A DNA stretch of 13,966 bases from positions 1-13,966 of the forward strand of contig CAZCAC010000182.1 of NCBI GenBank assembly GCA_964496575.1. The letters run 5' to 3'. Position numbers and translations under genes: made by a program. The stretch is from CAZCAC01 sp964496575. Lineage in GTDB: Bacteria; Planctomycetota; UBA1135; GCA-002686595. Numbering within the stretch: position 1 is the first letter of the stretch; every line of letters begins with the position of its first letter. Below are positions 7,466-13,966 of the stretch, piece after piece. The notes under the pieces were generated by a model. The model was not told the origin of the DNA and did no database searches. It saw only the letters and a program-made list of their open reading frames with translations.

Positions 7466-9322
7466 ATGACCACGCCCGAGCACCCTGAACCCACCCGCCC
7501 CGACGCCCTTCCTGGCGAGGAGGAGCTGCGCCAGGCCCTCGAGGGCCTCCGCCCCGATCCCGCGGACTTCCGGGCGGGGGTCGAGCGGCGGATCGCCGAG
7601 CGGGAGGAGCGGGAGGAGGGTCGGCAGGCCCGCTTCACCATCGCCCCGGCGCGGCTGCGCTGGGCGGCCTCGATCTTGCCGCCCGGAGTGATCGGCGGAG
7701 CGATGATGGCGGCGGGGGCCACCGGCAAGAAGCTCGGGCTGAAGGCGATCCCCGGGCTGATGGCCATCCCCGCGGTGGCGACGGTGATGGTCATCCTGAC
7801 CTTCTTCGGCGCGCTGCGCGGGCTGAAACCCGCCGAGGGCCCCGCGGGGGAGCGGGTCGCGTCGGAGAAGGAAGCGATGGCGGCCTGGTGGAAGCGCAAC
7901 CGGATCCCGGCGGCGCTCTGCCTCGCGCTCTTCATCGTGCTCGGCATCCTCCGTCACCCGGAGATCCTGACACTGGTCCTGCTCGTCTCGATGGTCGCGG
8001 TGACGGCGCAGCTCGCCGCGCTGGGCAAGGCGGGATTCGGCGATCGCGAGCGGATCGGCGCGCTCGGCTCGCAGATGCTCTTCACGCTCGCCTACCTCTG
8101 GTTCATGCTGCGCGACGTCAACCCGATGCAGTCGCTGGTGCAGAACCCGCACCTCGGCCCGGTGGTGCTCTGCCTCGGCGGCGTCGCCTGCCTGGCGCTC
8201 GGCGGCCAGTTCACCTGGACGAAGCTCTGGAGCGGGATCTGGCATCCGGAGCGGCGGATGCTCTACCCCGATCCGGTCACGACCTTCTGCCTGCGCTCCC
8301 TGTACGGCGGCCTGGCCCTCGGCGCGGCGGCCCTGCTGCTCTTCGTCTTCTGGAGCAGCACGCCGAGCGCCATGACGCTGATCGACCCGCGGTGGAGGCT
8401 GGAGCGGGCGGTGAACACCTTCGACCAGCCGATCGAGGCGCAGTCGGACTGGTACGCATTCGGACACATCGCCGAGTACCTGCAGCACGAAGGGAGCGGT
8501 TCCGAGCTGTGCCTCGATCGCGCGCGGTCGCGAGTGCAGCGGGCGCTCGTGGAGGGGACGGACCTCGACCCGCTCGTCCTGGCCAGCGCCGTACAGGTCG
8601 GGCTCGCCACGCCGGCGGAGATCGCCGACCGCCTCCCGCGCGAGAGGGCCCGCGAGCTGCTCGGAGGGGAAGGTGAGCTGTACGCCTGGGAGCCCCGCCT
8701 CATCCGCCTCCTGCAAGTCTGCGGAGAGTGGAGCGAGGAGGAGCGCGCGCACCTCGCGCTTCGCGTCGCGGCGACCTGGCCGGAAGTCGGAGCGTTCGGG
8801 GCGCTGGGGGAGCTCCGCGACCGGGCCGAGCTGCTCGACCTCCTGGGACACGGCGAGCTGGCCGAGGAGCGGGCATCCGAGGTGGCGGAGGCGTTACGGG
8901 TCACCTGGTGCGGCACCTACGACGAGTCCGCTCCCGGCTGCTTCGTGCAAACCGCGGAGTCCGCCCACGAACGCGCGCACCTCTTCATGGGCAAGCCCAC
9001 CGTCTTCGACATCGAACCGACGCAGGCGGCCGTCGACCTCATGATGCGCTTCGGCGTGCCCGACGGGATCGATCCCGAACGCGTTCGCGGCGCCACGGGC
9101 ACGTACATCCCGGCGCCGCTGGGCATGCTCGGCGTGGGAGGGCGCTTCCGGTACAACCTCGGCGAGCTCGCGCGCGTCCAGATGCACGAGCAGTTCCCGC
9201 CGCAGCCGGGCGGGGTCTTCGGCTTCCTCATCCGCCGCCGCATCATGCTCGGGGCGCTGCTCCTGGTCGCCCTCTGCGTCATCGCCACCGCGCGCGCGCC
9301 GCGCCCGGAGGGAGTGGCTTGA
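7466..9322 (+). CDS. Multi-pass membrane protein of unknown function, coupled to an ECF sigma factor
   Basis: A 618-residue protein that I do not recognise. Residues 1-60 are charged and soluble (EEELRQALEGLRPDPADF, AGVERRIAEREERE). Hydrophobic segments follow at about 66-84, 96-117, 147-163, 167-186, 199-216, 230-248 and 278-296. A soluble helical domain of nearly 300 residues comes next, and a final membrane segment lies near the C-terminus (IMLGALLLVALCVIATARA). The soluble part has no motif I can name. The start at 7466 is chosen for GGAGGG 7 bases upstream; an in-frame ATG at 7298 would add 56 residues with no support. Its stop overlaps the sigma-factor start (TTGA). By position it could control the sigma factor from the membrane, as anti-sigma factors do, but it precedes the sigma gene instead of following it and shows no zinc-finger (HxxxCxxC) anti-sigma motif. 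That role is inference. Confidence 0.8.
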   Translation: MTTPEHPEPTRPDALPGEEELRQALEGLRPDPADFRAGVERRIAEREEREEGRQARFTIAPARLRWAASILPPGVIGGAMMAAGATGKKLGLKAIPGLMAIPAVATVMVILTFFGALRGLKPAEGPAGERVASEKEAMAAWWKRNRIPAALCLALFIVLGILRHPEILTLVLLVSMVAVTAQLAALGKAGFGDRERIGALGSQMLFTLAYLWFMLRDVNPMQSLVQNPHLGPVVLCLGGVACLALGGQFTWTKLWSGIWHPERRMLYPDPVTTFCLRSLYGGLALGAAALLLFVFWSSTPSAMTLIDPRWRLERAVNTFDQPIEAQSDWYAFGHIAEYLQHEGSGSELCLDRARSRVQRALVEGTDLDPLVLASAVQVGLATPAEIADRLPRERARELLGGEGELYAWEPRLIRLLQVCGEWSEEERAHLALRVAATWPEVGAFGALGELRDRAELLDLLGHGELAEERASEVAEALRVTWCGTYDESAPGCFVQTAESAHERAHLFMGKPTVFDIEPTQAAVDLMMRFGVPDGIDPERVRGATGTYIPAPLGMLGVGGRFRYNLGELARVQMHEQFPPQPGGVFGFLIRRRIMLGALLLVALCVIATARAPRPEGVA

Positions 9323-9828
9323 CCGGCCCCTCCGAGACGCTGGACCTCGACGCCCTGATCGAGGAATGGCGCGGCCCGCTGGTCGGCCTGCTCGCCGCCC
9401 GCGGGGTGTCCCCGGCCGAGGCGCGGGAGCTGGCCCAGGACGTCTTCGCCGAGGCCTGGCTCTCCCGCGACCGCTTCCGCGGCAAACCCGGCGACCCGCG
9501 CGCGGTCGGCGGTTGGCTGGCGGGGATCGCCCGCAACCTGCACCGCGTCGCGACGCGCCGGCGCGACCGCCGGGAGTTGCCGCTGGAGGCCGCCGCCGGG
9601 GCAGCGGACCCGGTGGGGGAGGAGGATCCGCTCGCCCCGCTGCGCGCCGCGATCCAGCGCCTCCCCGAGCGGGAGCGGATCGTCGTCCAGGCCTTCTACC
9701 TGGAGGAGACCTCGACCCGGCACGTGGCCGCGCTGCTCCACCTCACCCCGCGCGCCGTCGAGGGGCTGCTGCGGCGCGCCCGGGCCCGGCTGCAGGGCCT
9801 CCTGGAGGAGTCGGTGACCCCTCTGTAA
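9319..9828 (+). CDS. ECF-type RNA polymerase sigma factor (sigma-70 family)
   Basis: A 169-residue sigma factor with only regions 2 and 4, the standard ECF layout. Region 2 covers about 12-84, with ELAQDVFAEAWLSRDRF and WLAGIARNLHRVATRRRDR, which resemble the core-binding and -10-recognising helices. Region 4 covers about 105-162, with LRAAIQRLPERERIVVQAFY and a helix-turn-helix (TSTRHVAALLHLTPRAVEGL) for -35 recognition. The chosen start is TTG at 9319: it is in frame, overlaps the upstream stop in a TTGA arrangement, and has GGAGGGAG just before it; no in-frame ATG lies near. Translation is coupled to the membrane-protein gene. No separate zinc-finger anti-sigma gene follows; a terminator does. 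The ECF subgroup cannot be assigned by eye. Confidence 0.88.
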   Translation: MTGPSETLDLDALIEEWRGPLVGLLAARGVSPAEARELAQDVFAEAWLSRDRFRGKPGDPRAVGGWLAGIARNLHRVATRRRDRRELPLEAAAGAADPVGEEDPLAPLRAAIQRLPERERIVVQAFYLEETSTRHVAALLHLTPRAVEGLLRRARARLQGLLEESVTPL

Positions 9829-9850
9829 AACCGTCCGGCGCGGCGGTTTT
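9827..9850 (+). terminator. Intrinsic terminator after the sigma-factor gene
   Basis: AAAACCG-T-CCG, loop GCG, CGG-CGGTTTT: a 10-bp stem with one bulged T, and the closing T-run as part of the stem. It begins within the TAA stop codon, so the membrane-protein/sigma unit probably ends here. Confidence 0.7.
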
Positions 9851-9918
9851 CCCCACCGGAAAAGGGGGTTCCGCACCGGAGGGAATGGAGCCCCATATCC
9901 TCTGGGATTCGCGGAACA

Positions 9919-9938
9919 ACGGCTCCGGATAGAGCCGT
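9919..9938 (+). other. Hairpin ACGGCTC / GAGCCGT
   Basis: A perfect 7-bp stem with the 6-base loop CGGATA, in the spacer between the sigma factor and the DAHP synthase gene. No U-run follows. Confidence 0.4.
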
Positions 9939-9950
9939 CTACTACCCGCC

Positions 9951-9976
9951 GGGCTCTCGCGGTGGTCGCGAGGGCC
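9951..9976 (+). other. Hairpin GGGCTCTCGCG / CGCGAGGGCC
   Basis: A stem of about 10 bp containing one G-U pair, with loop GTGGT, lying 12 bases after the previous hairpin. No U-run follows, so it is not a classic terminator. Confidence 0.4.
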
Positions 9977-10095
9977 TTCGTACCCCATTCACCGGTTCCG
10001 CCACCGGAAAGGACTTCCTACCTCCCGAGAACGACAGCCCCCCGGTCTTCGACACACCGTAGCTCGTGGCAGGCTAGCACACGACGCCGCTCAAG

Positions 10096-10124
10096 TTGAC
10101 AGATCTGTTTCAGGGGGGTAACTT
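10096..10124 (+). promoter_or_regulatory. aroF: Candidate sigma-70 promoter for the DAHP synthase gene
   Basis: A perfect TTGACA at 10096-10101, 17 bases, then TAACTT at 10119-10124 (3/6 match to TATAAT). It is the only consensus -35 seen in the spacer. It would give a leader of about 165 bases before the ATG at 10298. Confidence 0.45.
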
Positions 10125-10195
10125 TCTGATAACCCGTATTTGGAATATCGACCGAGCGGGCAGAACCCCCGGCAACGCAATGCCCAGAGAGAGAA

Positions 10196-10216
10196 CGGAA
10201 CCCCACGCGGGTTCCG
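10196..10216 (+). promoter_or_regulatory. Strong hairpin in the DAHP synthase leader
   Basis: CGGAACCC and GGGTTCCG form a perfect 8-bp stem around CACGC, about 80 bases before the start codon. It could affect expression of the gene, but no U-run, leader peptide rich in aromatic codons or known riboswitch was seen. Confidence 0.4.
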
Positions 10217-10297
10217 GGGTTGTCCAGGGAGCTGCTCGGCGCCCCCCGATCCGCGGGAGTCGTACGCCAGTTTGAGGAACGCGCCTGGAATGAAGTC

Positions 10298-11158
10298 ATG
10301 AGCGAGCACCTACCGGACCTGCAGGTCCTCAGGCGTTGCTGGCCCGATTACGCGGACCCCGCCAGCACTCACGTCGTGCGGGTCAATGGTGTCGACATCG
10401 GCGGGCCGGAGCCGGCGATCATCGCCGGTCCGTGCGCGGTCGAGTCCTTCGAGCAGACCTACCGGGTGGCGAGCGCCTGCGCCGAGGCCGGTGCGAAGCT
10501 GATGCGCGGCGGCGCATTCAAGCCGCGGACCTCGCCTCGCTCCTTCCAGGGACTCGGCATCGAGGGCCTCGAGATCCTCGCCGAGGTGCGCGAAAAGACC
10601 GGTCTGGGCGTCGTCACCGAGGTGATGGACCCCCGGCTGGTCGAGAAGGCGACCGACTACGCCGACATGATCCAGATCGGCTCGCGGTCGATGCAGAACT
10701 ACCCGCTGCTCCGCGAGGTCGGCAAGTTCAACACCCCCGTCCTGCTCAAGCGCGGCTGGAGCGCCACGCTCGAGGAGTGGCTCTGCTCGGCGGAGTACGT
10801 CGCCGAGGGCGGCAACCTCGACATCGTCCTGTGCGAGCGGGGGATCCGCGCCAGCTGCCACTGGGAGTACGCGCGCAACATCCTCGACCTCGGCGTGATC
10901 GAGCCGGTGCGCTGCGCCTCGCCGCTGCCGGTGATCGTCGATCCGTCGCACGGCACGGGTGAGTGGCAGCGCGTCGCCGCGATGAGTCGCGCCGCGCTGG
11001 CCACCGGCGCCCACGGGCTCCTGATCGAAGTGGTGGATGCCGAGCAGCGTCGAGCGGAGCTCAATTGCGACGGCCAGCAGGGGATCACCCCCGACATCCT
11101 CACCGAGATCGTCGCCATGGCGAAAAGCACCCCGGTGCCCGCCGTGACCAGCGCCTGA
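10298..11158 (+). CDS. aroF: 3-deoxy-7-phosphoheptulonate (DAHP) synthase, type I-beta
   Basis: Condenses phosphoenolpyruvate and erythrose 4-phosphate, the first step of the shikimate pathway to aromatic amino acids; cytoplasmic. It has 286 residues, a bare catalytic TIM barrel without an N-terminal regulatory (FL or ACT) or chorismate-mutase domain. Motifs: GPCAVES (C46), RGGAFKPRTSP (70-80), LLKRGWSAT (149-156), CERGIR (179-184) and DPSHGTG (215-221). Metal ligands by family analogy are C46, H218, E244 and probably D258. Odd points: two extra residues after CERGIR, EVVD instead of EVHP, and three extra residues before the last metal ligand. The ATG at 10298 is preferred; an in-frame TTG at 10220 would add 26 residues without similarity. 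KDO8P synthase is the alternative, but RGGAFKPRTSP and CERGIR favour DAHP synthase. Confidence 0.9.
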   Translation: MSEHLPDLQVLRRCWPDYADPASTHVVRVNGVDIGGPEPAIIAGPCAVESFEQTYRVASACAEAGAKLMRGGAFKPRTSPRSFQGLGIEGLEILAEVREKTGLGVVTEVMDPRLVEKATDYADMIQIGSRSMQNYPLLREVGKFNTPVLLKRGWSATLEEWLCSAEYVAEGGNLDIVLCERGIRASCHWEYARNILDLGVIEPVRCASPLPVIVDPSHGTGEWQRVAAMSRAALATGAHGLLIEVVDAEQRRAELNCDGQQGITPDILTEIVAMAKSTPVPAVTSA

Positions 11159-11176
11159 CCTACTACTCGGAGTCGG

Positions 11177-11199
11177 TTTCTGCGCGCTGCGCGCAGAAA
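11177..11199. repeat. Perfect inverted repeat after the DAHP synthase gene, possible terminator
   Basis: TTTCTGCGCG and CGCGCAGAAA pair perfectly (10 bp) around CTG, 18 bases past the stop codon. The arms run T-to-A from the 5' end, so there is no U-run after the stem on either strand. It could still stop transcription or protect the mRNA end, or bind a protein. Confidence 0.5.
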
Positions 11200-11265
11200 G
11201 CAGGCAAGGCGGGCATTGAAGCTTTGGAGAATCGTGGCCCAACAGTCCGCAGTCCGATCGGGGTT

Positions 11266-11281
11266 GCGGGCGCCAGCCCGC
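11266..11281. repeat. Hairpin GCGGGC / GCCCGC
   Basis: A perfect 6-bp GC stem with loop GCCA. CCGA and TCGG outside it could extend the structure. Confidence 0.35.
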
Positions 11282-11308
11282 GCCAGTCGGGCTCCGATTG
11301 CTGGAATC

Positions 11309-11332
11309 CACAACTCCTACGGGAGGAGTGTG
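11309..11332. repeat. Hairpin CACaACTCCT / AGGAGTGTG
   Basis: A 9-bp stem with one bulged A and loop ACGGG. Part of it matches a conserved 16S rRNA stretch by chance; the flanks are not rRNA. Confidence 0.4.
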
Positions 11333-11376
11333 TTTCCGCTTCGGCTTCACCGCGCCAACCCCGTGGGCCGATGGTC

Positions 11377-11404
11377 GTAGATCCCCCGAGCAGGGGGGAT
11401 TTAC
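11377..11404. repeat. Hairpin GTAGATCCCCC / GGGGGATTTAC
   Basis: An 11-bp stem with one G-U pair and loop GAGCAG, 80 bases before the HzsA-related start codon. It is the longest stem in this spacer. No U-run follows. Confidence 0.45.
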
Positions 11405-11483
11405 TGGCCCTGAACCGAACCAGCGGGCTATCGTGACCGGGCCCCGAGCCGGCTTCGAGTGGAGCCGCCGGGGGGATGAGCAT

Positions 11484-13496
11484 ATGAATCGAACCAGGAT
11501 CCCCGCGCGGCCCGTTCTGGGTGCCGCGCTCACGCTCTCGATCGGAGTCCTCGCCGCCGCGCAGGAGGGCTCTTCTCCCTCGCTCTCCACCCCGATCGTC
11601 TTCACCCAGCTTCCCGCGGAGGCCGAGGCGACCCTGGCGTTCCCGCGAGGGGCGGGGATGTTGCGCGCCGACTACGGCGAGGGGTGCCGGCTCGTCCGGC
11701 TCGATCCCACCGGGGAGCTCACCGTGCTGACCGAGGGCTTCCACTCCGCCTGCGAGCCGGACGTCTCCTTCGACGGAAAGAGGATCCTCTTCGCCGGCAA
11801 GCGCAACCCGGGGGAGCGCTGGACGATCTTCGAGATGGGCGTCGACGGCAGCGACCCGCGGCGGGTCACGCGCAATGCCGGCAACTGCCGCCACCCCGTC
11901 TACCAGGCGACCCTCTACACGATCGTCTCCACCGAGCCGTGGTTCCAGGTGATGTTCGAGAGCGACGTCGCGGGCGAGCTGAACGAGGTGGGCTCGGGGC
12001 CCGCGACCAGCCTGTACAGCTGTCGCCTCGACGGCAGCGAGCGGCGGCGGCTGACGATGAACCTCAGCGACGACTTCGATCCGTATCTCATGAACGACGG
12101 GCTGGTGCTCTGCTCGTCGTGGCAGCGGGTCGACACCGAACGCGGTCTCGAGGGGCGCGTCTCCATCTTCGCGCTGAACCCCGACGGTGCCGACTACTCG
12201 CTGTACTGCGAGAACGGCGCCGCGCCGATCCGGCACATGGCCTGCGAGACGAAAGGCGGGGAGGTGATCTTCGTCGAGGCGAACACCGCCGCGTGGGACG
12301 GCGCCGGGTGGCTGGCGGCGGTGAGCAAGCGGCGGCCCTTCCATTCCTACCGGCGGGTCACCGAGGTCGGGGCGGGGCTGTACCACTCGCCGACGCCGCT
12401 CGACGACGGGACGATCATCGTCTCGCGCCGCCCCTACGACGGCAGCGACACGCACGGGCTCGTTCAGCTCGATCCGCGCTTCGCGGCGGCGAAGTTGATC
12501 TACGACCACCCCGGCTACCACGACTTCCACGCGCGGCAGGTCGTGGCCCGTGAGCGCCCCGACGGCCGCAGCACGGTGGTGCAGGAGAAGTACGAGACGG
12601 GCAAGCTCTACTGCATGAACGCGACCCGGGTGTCGCCGGAGCTGGGCGAGCTGCTGCCGCCGGGCACGGTGAAGGCGGTGCGCCTGATCGAAGGGGTGCC
12701 GCTCAGCAAGGGGCGCGACGACGCGTACCTCGAGGCCGGGGCTCCCGGCTACGTCGGCCCGGGCTCGACGATTCACGGGTCGGCGCCGATCGTCGGCCGC
12801 CGCATCCTGGGCACGACGCCGATCGAGACCGACGGCTCCTTCCAGCTGGAGGTGCCGCCCGACACGCCGATCATGGTGCAGACGCTCGACGAGGACGGCC
12901 TGGCGCTCCAGACCTGCGGCTGGATCTGGGCCAAGCACCGCGAGTGGCGCGGCTGCATTGGCTGCCACGAGGATCCCGAGCTGGTGCCGGAGAACCGTTT
13001 CGTCCAGGCGGTGCGCAAGCCGGCGATCGCGATCTTCCCGCCGGTGGCGGAGCGGCGCACGGTGACCTTCGAGCGCGACGTGATGCCGATCGTGGAGCGG
13101 CGCTGCACGAGCTGTCACGACGGCCGGCAGCGGGTCGACCCGGACCTCTCCGGGGCGAAGAGCGGTGCGTTCAATCGCGCCTACCTCGCGCTGGTCGGCA
13201 CGAAGGATCTGCCGGTGGGGGGCCAGCTACCGCCTGGGGACTACGTCCACCCCGGCCGCGCGCGGACCAGCCCGCTCGTCTGGTGGCTCCTCGGGAAGAA
13301 CACGGCCCGTCCCTGGGACGAAGCGCCCCCGGAGAGCTCTCCGCTGTCAGCGCATCCCCCCGACGGAGCCGATTCGATGACCGATGAGGAGCGAGCGACC
13401 GTCATCGAGTGGATCGACCTCGGTGCTGCCTGGGACGATGGGTTCGGCGCCGCCGCCGAAGAGAAGCAAGCGAACAACGACGGAGGACAGAGATGA
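11484..13496 (+). CDS. Secreted HzsA-related beta-propeller protein with two c-type heme motifs
   Basis: A 670-residue exported protein. The N-terminus (MNRTRIPARPVLGAALTLSI, then GVLAAAQ) is a signal peptide of about 27 residues. Residues about 50-350 contain PD40/TolB-like propeller repeats (SFDGKRILFAGKR, IFEMGVDGSDPRRVT, LYSCRLDGSERRRLT). The C-terminal third carries two heme-attachment motifs, CIGCH at 491-495 and CTSCH at 541-545. This layout matches proteins related to the hydrazine synthase alpha subunit, which are common in bacteria that are not anammox; true hydrazine synthesis is unlikely because no HzsB/C-like or hydroxylamine oxidoreductase gene is near. It is probably a periplasmic electron-transfer or redox enzyme with unknown substrate. 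The start at 11484 gives the signal peptide; longer in-frame starts (for example 11298) do not. Its stop overlaps the next gene by ATGA, so the two are co-translated. Confidence 0.82.
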   Translation: MNRTRIPARPVLGAALTLSIGVLAAAQEGSSPSLSTPIVFTQLPAEAEATLAFPRGAGMLRADYGEGCRLVRLDPTGELTVLTEGFHSACEPDVSFDGKRILFAGKRNPGERWTIFEMGVDGSDPRRVTRNAGNCRHPVYQATLYTIVSTEPWFQVMFESDVAGELNEVGSGPATSLYSCRLDGSERRRLTMNLSDDFDPYLMNDGLVLCSSWQRVDTERGLEGRVSIFALNPDGADYSLYCENGAAPIRHMACETKGGEVIFVEANTAAWDGAGWLAAVSKRRPFHSYRRVTEVGAGLYHSPTPLDDGTIIVSRRPYDGSDTHGLVQLDPRFAAAKLIYDHPGYHDFHARQVVARERPDGRSTVVQEKYETGKLYCMNATRVSPELGELLPPGTVKAVRLIEGVPLSKGRDDAYLEAGAPGYVGPGSTIHGSAPIVGRRILGTTPIETDGSFQLEVPPDTPIMVQTLDEDGLALQTCGWIWAKHREWRGCIGCHEDPELVPENRFVQAVRKPAIAIFPPVAERRTVTFERDVMPIVERRCTSCHDGRQRVDPDLSGAKSGAFNRAYLALVGTKDLPVGGQLPPGDYVHPGRARTSPLVWWLLGKNTARPWDEAPPESSPLSAHPPDGADSMTDEERATVIEWIDLGAAWDDGFGAAAEEKQANNDGGQR

Positions 13497-13966
13497 TTCT
13501 GGCCGCGATGACCCTGAGCCTGGCGGCCGGCGCGCCGCAGGATGCCGAGAAGGCGGCGCCCGTGCTACCTACCTTCACCGACGTCACCGAGGAAGCGGGG
13601 ATCGTCTTCGATCACAGCTTCGGCGACCACGACCTCTCCAACATCGTCGAGGGGACGGGGCCGGGTTGCGGCTTCCTCGACTACGACGGGGACGGCGACC
13701 ACGACCTCTACTTCGTCAACGGCTGCTGGGTGCGGGAGGTCAGTGACAACAAGGGGCGTGATCTGCGCGGCAAGCTGTCCAACGCACTCTACCGCAACAA
13801 CGGCGACGGGACGTTCACCGACGTCACCGAGGCGGCCGGCGTCGGCGACCAGGGCTACGGGCTCGGGGTCTCGGCGGCGGACTACGACGCCGACGGCGAC
13901 CTCGACCTCTACGTTCTGAACTACGGGCCCAACGTGCTCTACCGCAACGAGGGGGACGGGACCTTC
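13493..13966 (+). CDS. Secreted CRTAC1/ASPIC-UnbV family FG-GAP repeat protein (C-terminus off right edge)
   Basis: 158 codons are visible and the frame is open at the right edge. A short signal peptide (MILAAMTLSLAAGA) is followed by FTDVTEEAGIVFDHSF, the usual opening of CRTAC1-type proteins. Two FG-GAP/VCBS repeats with calcium-binding DxDxDxD loops follow: DYDGDGDHDLY at 63-73 and DYDADGDLDLY at 130-140, with NALYRNNGDGTFTDVTEAAG between them. GGAGG at 13482-13486 gives a strong ribosome site, and the ATG overlaps the previous stop by ATGA. The protein is probably an extracellular or periplasmic beta-propeller. Its partner is likely the HzsA-related protein, given the overlap. Full-length relatives usually end in an ASPIC/UnbV domain, which would lie outside the window. 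Confidence 0.88.
   Translation, partial: MILAAMTLSLAAGAPQDAEKAAPVLPTFTDVTEEAGIVFDHSFGDHDLSNIVEGTGPGCGFLDYDGDGDHDLYFVNGCWVREVSDNKGRDLRGKLSNALYRNNGDGTFTDVTEAAGVGDQGYGLGVSAADYDADGDLDLYVLNYGPNVLYRNEGDGTF

Larger units (their letters stand above)
9847..10009. repeat. Three copies of a short TTCC-N-ACCGGA inverted repeat
   Basis: The copies are at 9847-9863 (TTTTCCCCACCGGAAAA), 9869-9880 (TTCCGCACCGGA) and 9996-10009 (TTCCGCCACCGGAA). Each can fold into a short hairpin with a CAC-containing loop. They may be protein-binding sites or remnants of one duplicated element. Confidence 0.4.
9829..10297. other. 469-base spacer: terminator, hairpins, promoter and leader of the DAHP synthase gene
   Basis: No convincing gene. 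A short minus-strand frame at 10018-10299 has no coding character. Contents from left to right: the sigma terminator, three copies of a short TTCC..ACCGGA inverted repeat (9847-10009), two hairpins (9919-9938 and 9951-9976), a TTGACA promoter at about 10096, and a leader of about 165 bases with a strong hairpin (10196-10216). No tRNA was seen. Confidence 0.6.
11159..11483. other. 325-base hairpin-rich spacer between DAHP synthase and the HzsA-related gene
   Basis: No convincing gene; frames crossing it are extensions or antisense of the neighbours. It contains four separate inverted repeats (11177-11199, 11266-11281, 11309-11332, 11377-11404). A G-run at 11470-11475 may serve as ribosome site for the next gene. 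No clear promoter was seen. Confidence 0.6.

Noticed and set aside
7346..8851. Minus-strand open frame of 501 codons opposite the membrane-protein gene
   Set aside because: Antisense shadow with a low-complexity Arg/Gly/Ala/Glu composition and no domain.
10018..10299. Minus-strand open frame of 93 codons in the DAHP synthase leader
   Set aside because: No ribosome site or similarity, and it covers the plus-strand promoter and hairpin.
11313..11326. ACTCCTACGGGAGG, identical to a conserved 16S rRNA stretch used as a universal primer site
   Set aside because: The match stops after 14 bases and the flanks are not rRNA; it is part of a local hairpin.
11163..13118. Long minus-strand open frame (651 codons) opposite the HzsA-related gene
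   Set aside because: It is an antisense shadow of a high-GC gene, rich in Arg/His/Ala/Pro, with no recognisable domain; the plus frame has a signal peptide and heme motifs.
11484..13496. Genuine hydrazine synthase alpha subunit of anammox metabolism
   Set aside because: Only an alpha-like protein is present; no HzsB/C-like or hydroxylamine oxidoreductase genes are near, and related proteins are widespread in non-anammox bacteria.
1..13966. CRISPR arrays, tRNA or rRNA genes, transposases and integrases
   Set aside because: None were seen on either strand when reading through the window and its spacers.

Overview
The window is high-GC bacterial DNA with two differently composed halves. The left half (about 1-7274) is a minus-strand operon of a BREX phage-defence system. 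It is cut off by the left edge. The right half (about 7466-13966) is plus-strand chromosome of roughly 70% GC by hand count of sample lines. An HzsA-related c-type cytochrome followed by a CRTAC1/ASPIC-UnbV (FG-GAP) protein, plus an ECF sigma factor paired with an unknown membrane protein, suggests an uncultured Planctomycetota, Acidobacteriota or similar soil or sediment bacterium. No rRNA or tRNA is present to settle the taxonomy.

Layout. Minus strand, transcribed from 7274 towards 1: a BrxA-like protein (7274-6489), BrxB (6484-5930), BrxC ATPase (5930-2460) and PglX adenine methyltransferase (2447 to beyond position 1). The genes are tightly packed (4-base gap, 1-base overlap, 12-base gap), so they form one transcription unit. 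The remaining BREX genes (pglZ and brxL, or brxD/brxHI) would lie left of the window, so the BREX subtype cannot be fixed. A 191-base divergent spacer (7275-7465) holds a 20-base palindrome that overlaps a possible brxA promoter.

Plus strand: a 618-aa protein with about eight predicted membrane segments (7466-9322), translationally coupled through a TTGA overlap to a 169-aa ECF-type sigma factor (9319-9828). The sigma stop codon lies at the foot of an intrinsic terminator. A 469-base spacer follows, with several hairpins, a repeated short inverted repeat and a TTGACA promoter. Next come a type I-beta (KDO8P-synthase-like) DAHP synthase (10298-11158) with unusual active-site loops, and a 325-base spacer containing four hairpins. 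A secreted HzsA-related beta-propeller di-heme protein (11484-13496) overlaps by ATGA the start of a secreted FG-GAP/CRTAC1 protein (13493, running off the right edge).

Functionally, the left operon marks host DNA by methylation and blocks phage replication. The right side mixes a regulatory pair, the first step of the shikimate pathway, and an exported redox/binding pair. The strongest candidates for something undescribed are the divergent BrxA-like gene with its palindromic promoter, the sigma/membrane-protein pair in reversed order, and the hairpin-rich spacers.
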